64,000 bases of DNA from Dryocosmus kuriphilus (Eukaryota; Arthropoda; Insecta; Hymenoptera; Cynipidae): positions 80,346,286-80,410,285 of the forward strand of contig CM076196.1 of the NCBI GenBank assembly GCA_038277395.1. Direction: 5' to 3'. Of this stretch, positions 59,783 through 64,000 are shown piece by piece. Both the position numbers and the translations under genes were made by a program. The number at the start of each line of letters is the position of its first letter. The stretch's first letter is position 1. The notes beneath the pieces are model-generated. The model searched no databases. It saw nothing but the letters and a program-made list of their open reading frames with translations, and was not told the DNA's origin.

Positions 59783-60609
59783 ATCCTCCTTCATTAAAAA
59801 TTTCTGAATGCGCATTGTAATCAGCAACATTACAAGGAAGATAAACAATCTCGAAGAAAAGCACACGATCTAAATGCGAATAAGGAAAAGACTAAAGAAG
59901 GTTTGTCTCAACGAAAGAACACCCCTGCGACGTCATCAAGTATGGAAACTGCTCGCCGGTCGAATAAAAGTCAGGAACCCCCCATTCTGCGATGTGGTAG
60001 CTGAATTCGTACGGAGAACAAGAGGACGAAATGATCACGGCCACGTTGCTTCTTTTCATCGTGGCGGCTGGTTCGATGTAGAGAACTATTAGAATGTATT
60101 ATGCATGCGAAATGGCGCGGTTTCCTCGAAATCACTGGTGCCGCGCCGCTCCCGGATGAAGGAGTTTTGCGGTGACGACGTGGAAGCCTGCCAACCTTCA
60201 GTGGGTGGTCTTTTAGCGGCTGGAGCTGCGTTCCGATGGGATCTAAAATATTGAAGAAATTATATCGCGCGAAAGTCCCACGAACGCCTAAATAATCATG
60301 AGCATTTTGCAGCCCATGTCGAGCATATTAAAAACGACCGATTCCTCAATACGTGCAGTGGAAGAGGGAAATCTAGAAGTTCTCTTGTCAATTTAAAAAC
60401 AATTACTGTACAAATTATTCTCAGAAGTAGGTGGAAAATAACAACTTCTAGCAGTGGTCAATATCAACTCGAGACAACGGTAAATATCAATCCCTAGTAA
60501 TGCTTAATAACAATTTCTAGTAAAACAATCTAGCAAAAATCTGGGTCCTACAAACCAATAACAAAAATTAAAGGACTGTTGATGAAGGTTGATATTAGTA
60601 ACTTTTTGA
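59783..60609. other. Unassigned, partly GC-rich sequence
   Basis: 59850-60260 is GC-rich with a short plus-strand frame (59874-60092) of no known family. No gene is called. Confidence 0.4.
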
Positions 60610-61127
60610 GTTTAAATAATATTGTAGAGATGGTTTTTGATTTTGGCTTTTGGTCTTGAAATTTAAATGTTTTAAAATATAGAAGTCTTTATTTTAAACG
60701 ACGTTTATGCGTTTCGCTATAATAGCATAGCATTTTTACCCAAGTGCGAAGTTAGATACGGCCCAGCACTGGCCCAGCATCGGCTAAAATATTGCCAAAG
60801 ATCGACTGCCAATATCTTGCCGTTGCTGGAATGATAACTACGGTACGCAATTGGCGGCCAATTCTGGTCCAGACTCTGGCCGCCATTGTCGGCTCATCAA
60901 TTAATGCAGATATCGGCCTGATCTTAGCTGCCAATATCGTCCCGTTGCTGGAATGATGACATATGTTAGTAGCCCATTACATTGAGAAATCACAATGAAA
61001 AAATGAAAATAAATGTTATAAAAGACAACTATTAATTAAGAACACAATTTATTCGTAGACATATTATGAATACACATATAACTAATCGATATTTGTAAAT
61101 TTTAACGCTTATATAACAAATAAAATT

Positions 61128-61206
61128 TCGCACGCAAAGCGGGGGGAATCGACCGCACGACCTATGGGACGCGAGTCAACAACCTAAACATTACCCTAAC
61201 TCATGA
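61128..61206 (-). repeat. tRNA-like relic
   Basis: Minus strand TTAGGGTAATGTTTAGG (A-box-like) and GCGGTCGATTCCCCCCGC (B-box with a closed T stem). The acceptor stem does not close. Probably a tRNA-derived relic within the TIR element. Confidence 0.4.
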
Positions 61207-61605
61207 GATGGTGTGTCCTACATTTTTCCACAATACACTCAATCATACATAAATATCAAAATACCTCGAGATAATTTCATCAATAAACCGCTTCTGCGTT
61301 AACAATAAATGAAATATGTATATGAAAATTTTAATATTTTTAATGTTCAGTTTTACAAAAAGTTAAATCGTAGTATAAATCGATATAATAGGATATTTTA
61401 TTGTCAGAACAAAAATTTTTCGCGACAAAAAAAAACTGCTGTCTGTCGGTACTGGAGCAGTGCCGAATTAATATCTTCTTTAATTATTGTTCATGGTTAT
61501 GATATTAATTTTCTAATGATTGGCATATTTTATGTAACTTTTTACTTTACACAGATTTCAATCCTTTTTTGCCGAAAAGTTAGTGTTCGGTAATTTCTTA
61601 ACTAC

Positions 61606-62130
61606 AAATTTTTTTCCAACTTTCGGCCCAGTGATAGGAGCTTTGGCTTTTTGACTTCCAACCTAGTTTGCCAGAATAATGCCGACTTTCGTCCCAGTAG
61701 AGTGCCATCGCTGGGCCAGATTCTGGGCTTTCTACTTCTAACATGGTTTGCCGGAGTAATGCCGACTTTCGGCCTTGTAATGGGCCATTACTGGGCCGAG
61801 CTCTGGCTTTTTGACTTCCAACATGGTTTGCTGGAGTAATGCCGACTTTCAGTCTTGTAATGGGTCGTCACTGGGCCGGACTCCGGCTTTTTGACTTCCA
61901 ATATGGTTTGCCGGAGTAATGCCGACTTTCGGCCCAGTAAAGTGCGATCGCTGGGCCAGATTCTGGTTTATTTCTACTTCTATCATGGTTTGACGTAGTA
62001 ATTTCGACTTTCGGCTCTTTGATGGGCCGTTACTGAGCAGGACTCTGGCTTTTTGACTTCAAACATGGTTTGCCGGAGTAATGCTGACTTTCGGCCCTGT
62101 AATAGGCCACTGCTGTGCCATTACTGGGAT
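61606..62130. repeat. 80-bp minisatellite, about 6.5 units
   Basis: Units start with GTTTGCC at 61666, 61746, 61826, 61906, 61988 and 62068: spacing 80, 80, 80, 82, 80. Each contains AATGCCGACTTTCGGCC and CTGGGCC. Confidence 0.9.
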
Positions 62131-62245
62131 AAAACTGGGCCGATTTGATCGCTGATATTGGTCCAGTAACATTGGCTGACACTTGGCTGTCAATATTGGT
62201 CCAGTATTGGGCCATGTTTTCAGTACCGGAAATTCGCACTTGGGT

Positions 62246-62668
62246 AGTGTTATAAATTAAGTAATTATAATCATTGTAGAATTTTCCGAATATAATTCTT
62301 GATATGCCGAGATTGTAGTATGTATTATTACAAGAGTTTTTAGAAATAATTTGAGAGTTCCATTTAACATATAATTGATACATTTTATAATTTTTCGGAA
62401 TAGTTGGACTTTCTAAACTTGTTTTCGGTACATTTTAGATTAGCTTTTAAATTTTAATTGAATTACAAAATACAGACTAAGTAATAAATAAATAGAATGA
62501 ATTCTCTTGTAAGTATTAATACCTTCAGACTTTGAGTGAAAAACACTTTCATTTCACTAATTTATTTACACGTTTATACAGATTTATATTAAACTGCAAT
62601 CTCGGCATATCAAAAATTATCTTTCGAGAATTCTATAATGATTATAATTATATAATTTACAACACTAA
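62246..62668. repeat. Inverted repeat, arms of about 73 bp
   Basis: About 62246-62320 is mirrored by 62595-62668, sharing ATAATGATTATAATTA and CAATCTCGGCATATC. It lies between the TIR element and the PLE relic and may be part of the latter. Confidence 0.65.
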
Positions 62669-62962
62669 AAATGCGTCACTTGTGGTAAGTCTTCAATGTA
62701 ATCAACTACTTTGTATGTAAAACAGCTTCTAAAAAACCGATTATATTAGGGTTCAAGTTTATATTTTCTATCTATACTTATTACAATCCTGAAGAGGCTA
62801 TGATGACATAGGGAAACGCATAGACCTCATTTAGAATAGACTTCTTTATTTAAAAACCTTTAAATTTTAAGACCAAAGACTAACAAATCATCTCTACATC
62901 ATTCAGGTCCAAAAAACACAAAAATTAATCATTTTTAAGTAATATTTACGTTCCTTCTAATT

Positions 62963-63425
62963 GGAATAATTGTTATTGGTTCGATCGACTCAATTTTTTG
63001 CATGAAGATATGTTTCGAGTGTTGAACGCCAGGGTAAATGGTGAGAACTCTGAGAAAAATATTCATCATAGCGCTGCTGTGCAAATACATAAATAATTAG
63101 TCCCTTTTACAAAAATGACTCTGTTATCGCATCTAGAGCAAAAACTATTGGGTCTAGCGACTCAACTTTTTGCATTAAGATGTGCTTCACTTGCTTAATG
63201 AGAGGAAAAGTAGTAGAAATCCTGAATAAAATACTAAACATTACGTTTCTGTGCAAAAATATCACAATTTAGGCCCTTTAACAAAAATTCCTCTGTTACT
63301 GCGGCTAGAGCAAAAACTATTGGGTCTAACGACTCAAATTTTTGCGTGAAGATGTGCTTCACGTGTCTAATGCGCGGAAGAATATCGAGAACTTTGCGAA
63401 AAATATTCACCATGGCGTTCCCAGC
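62963..63425. repeat. 172-bp tandem repeat, 2.7 units
   Basis: Units begin near 62963, 63135 and 63307 (AGAGCAAAAACTATTGGGTC in the last two), exactly 172 bp apart. The third stops near 63425. Short frames over it have no domain. Confidence 0.85.
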
Positions 63426-63439
63426 TAAAAAAATTTTGG

Positions 63440-63770
63440 TATGGGACTGATCTAGGAAAACGTCTAGGAAATCGTATGGGAGGCGTCTTTCAGACACTAT
63501 AGCAAACATATGGCAAATGGGACTATCCCATACTTCATGGATATTTGAATGAAGTATTGTGAATGTATAGCTCAAATATAGTTAAAGTATAACGATGTAT
63601 GGTTCAAGTATATTAAAAGTATTGCTAAAGTACATCTAAGGGGGTATAGCTGAGGTATAGCCAAAGTATGTTTGAAGTATAACAGTAAAGTATAGCTCAA
63701 GTATGCCAGAATTATAGATAAAGTATGCCTCAATTATAGAAAAAGTATATGGCTACAGAAGGTATAGCAA
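63440..63770. repeat. Degenerate short-period repeat
   Basis: About 63560-63755 is made of many diverged AAGTATAGCTCAAGTAT-like words with a period near 14-15 bp. Just before it, GGTATGGGAC and GTCCCATAC-like words form inverted pairs. Confidence 0.65.
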
Positions 63771-64000
63771 TGTTTCCTTAATGTTAGGAGGTATGCGGGA
63801 GGTCTGAAATACATAAAATAACATTGTTTGTAAATTCTGAAATAAGTAAAGTGAGAAAAAATTTATTAAAATATTTACTTTCATTATTATTTATTAATAA
63901 TGATTACATCAATTGTCTTGCTTTATAATGAAAAATTTACTTTCAAAATCTTTTGACTAAAAGTAAGAAACTAATCAAATTTTTTTATGTTTATAATATT
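63771..64000. other. Unassigned AT-rich sequence
   Basis: Nothing recognisable up to the window edge. Confidence 0.4.

Larger units (their letters stand above)
60737..62246. mobile_element. TIR element carrying an 80-bp minisatellite
   Basis: Perfect 14-bp inverted ends TACCCAAGTGCGAA (60737-60750) and TTCGCACTTGGGTA (62233-62246). If the target is TA, the ends start CCCAAG. The subterminal parts are full of GGCCCA and TGGGCC words. The right half is an 80-bp tandem repeat. No transposase is present. Confidence 0.75.
60610..62910. repeat. PLE inverted-terminus relic, interrupted
   Basis: 60610-60736 (minus) and about 62780-62910 (plus) are inverted copies sharing GAAACGCATA, AGACTTCTTTATTTAAAA and AAATTTTAAGACCAAA. 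The right copy carries CTGAAGAG with a stem CTATG / CATAG and GGAAACGC (62789-62816), a hammerhead with one change in its first core half. No RT sequence is left. A TIR element has inserted next to the left hammerhead. Confidence 0.55.

Overview
This window is eukaryotic and AT-rich. It has no operons and no long open genes, it carries microsatellites and homopolymer runs, and its recognisable coding matter is almost all from transposable elements. The mix (mariner and Tc1 transposons, Penelope-like elements (PLEs), a Jockey/CR1-type LINE, tRNA-derived SINEs, hAT-like non-autonomous elements, a THAP-domain relic) suggests an arthropod, most likely an insect. The species cannot be read from the sequence. 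I find no host protein-coding exon that I can defend.

Layout, left to right. 1-5.6 kb: unassigned sequence with a tRNA-like relic and a full SINE that has target-site duplications (TSDs). 5.6-7.2 kb: broken LINE. 7.2-10 kb: unassigned. 10-12.2 kb: a 2.2-kb palindrome. 12.2-15.4 kb: two PLE fragments in opposite orientation. 15.9-18.3 kb: a THAP-domain relic next to a second palindrome. 18.7-20.8 kb: two hAT-like elements with a 42-bp minisatellite between them. 20.9-22.2 and 24.7-26.0 kb: two copies of one mariner family in opposite orientation. 26.0-29.3 kb: a long-inverted-repeat element holding a broken gene of an uncharacterised arthropod family. 29.5-35 kb: two copies of a dispersed repeat rich in GCGCGAAGCGCGAG-type motifs, one split by a Tc1 transposon with an intact transposase. 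35.4-39.4 kb: PLE relics, a third mariner with one nonsense codon, and a 437-bp palindromic PLE derivative. 41.1-42.5 kb: a foldback element with an 8-bp TSD and a SINE inside it. 44.6-46.2 kb: an element with terminal inverted repeats (TIRs) that contains a possible three-exon mini-gene. 46.9-47.3 kb: a pyrimidine tract ending in 39 G. 47.3-50.9 kb: a PLE with a 12-bp TSD and hammerhead ribozymes in both termini. 50.9-55.2 kb: mostly unassigned, with a third copy of the dispersed repeat. 55.2-56.6 kb: a palindrome. 57.0-59.8 kb: a PLE with a 14-bp TSD and a 34-bp tail. 60.6-62.9 kb: a PLE relic invaded by a TIR element that carries an 80-bp minisatellite. 63-64 kb: 172-bp tandem repeats and a short degenerate repeat.

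The elements do not work together as a pathway. The window records nested insertions: Tc1 inside the dispersed repeat, a SINE inside a foldback element, tRNA-like sequence inside a hAT-like element, and a TIR element inside a PLE relic. Two themes stand out. First, large inverted repeats are very frequent. Second, hammerhead ribozyme motifs, intact or decayed, mark PLE termini across the window.
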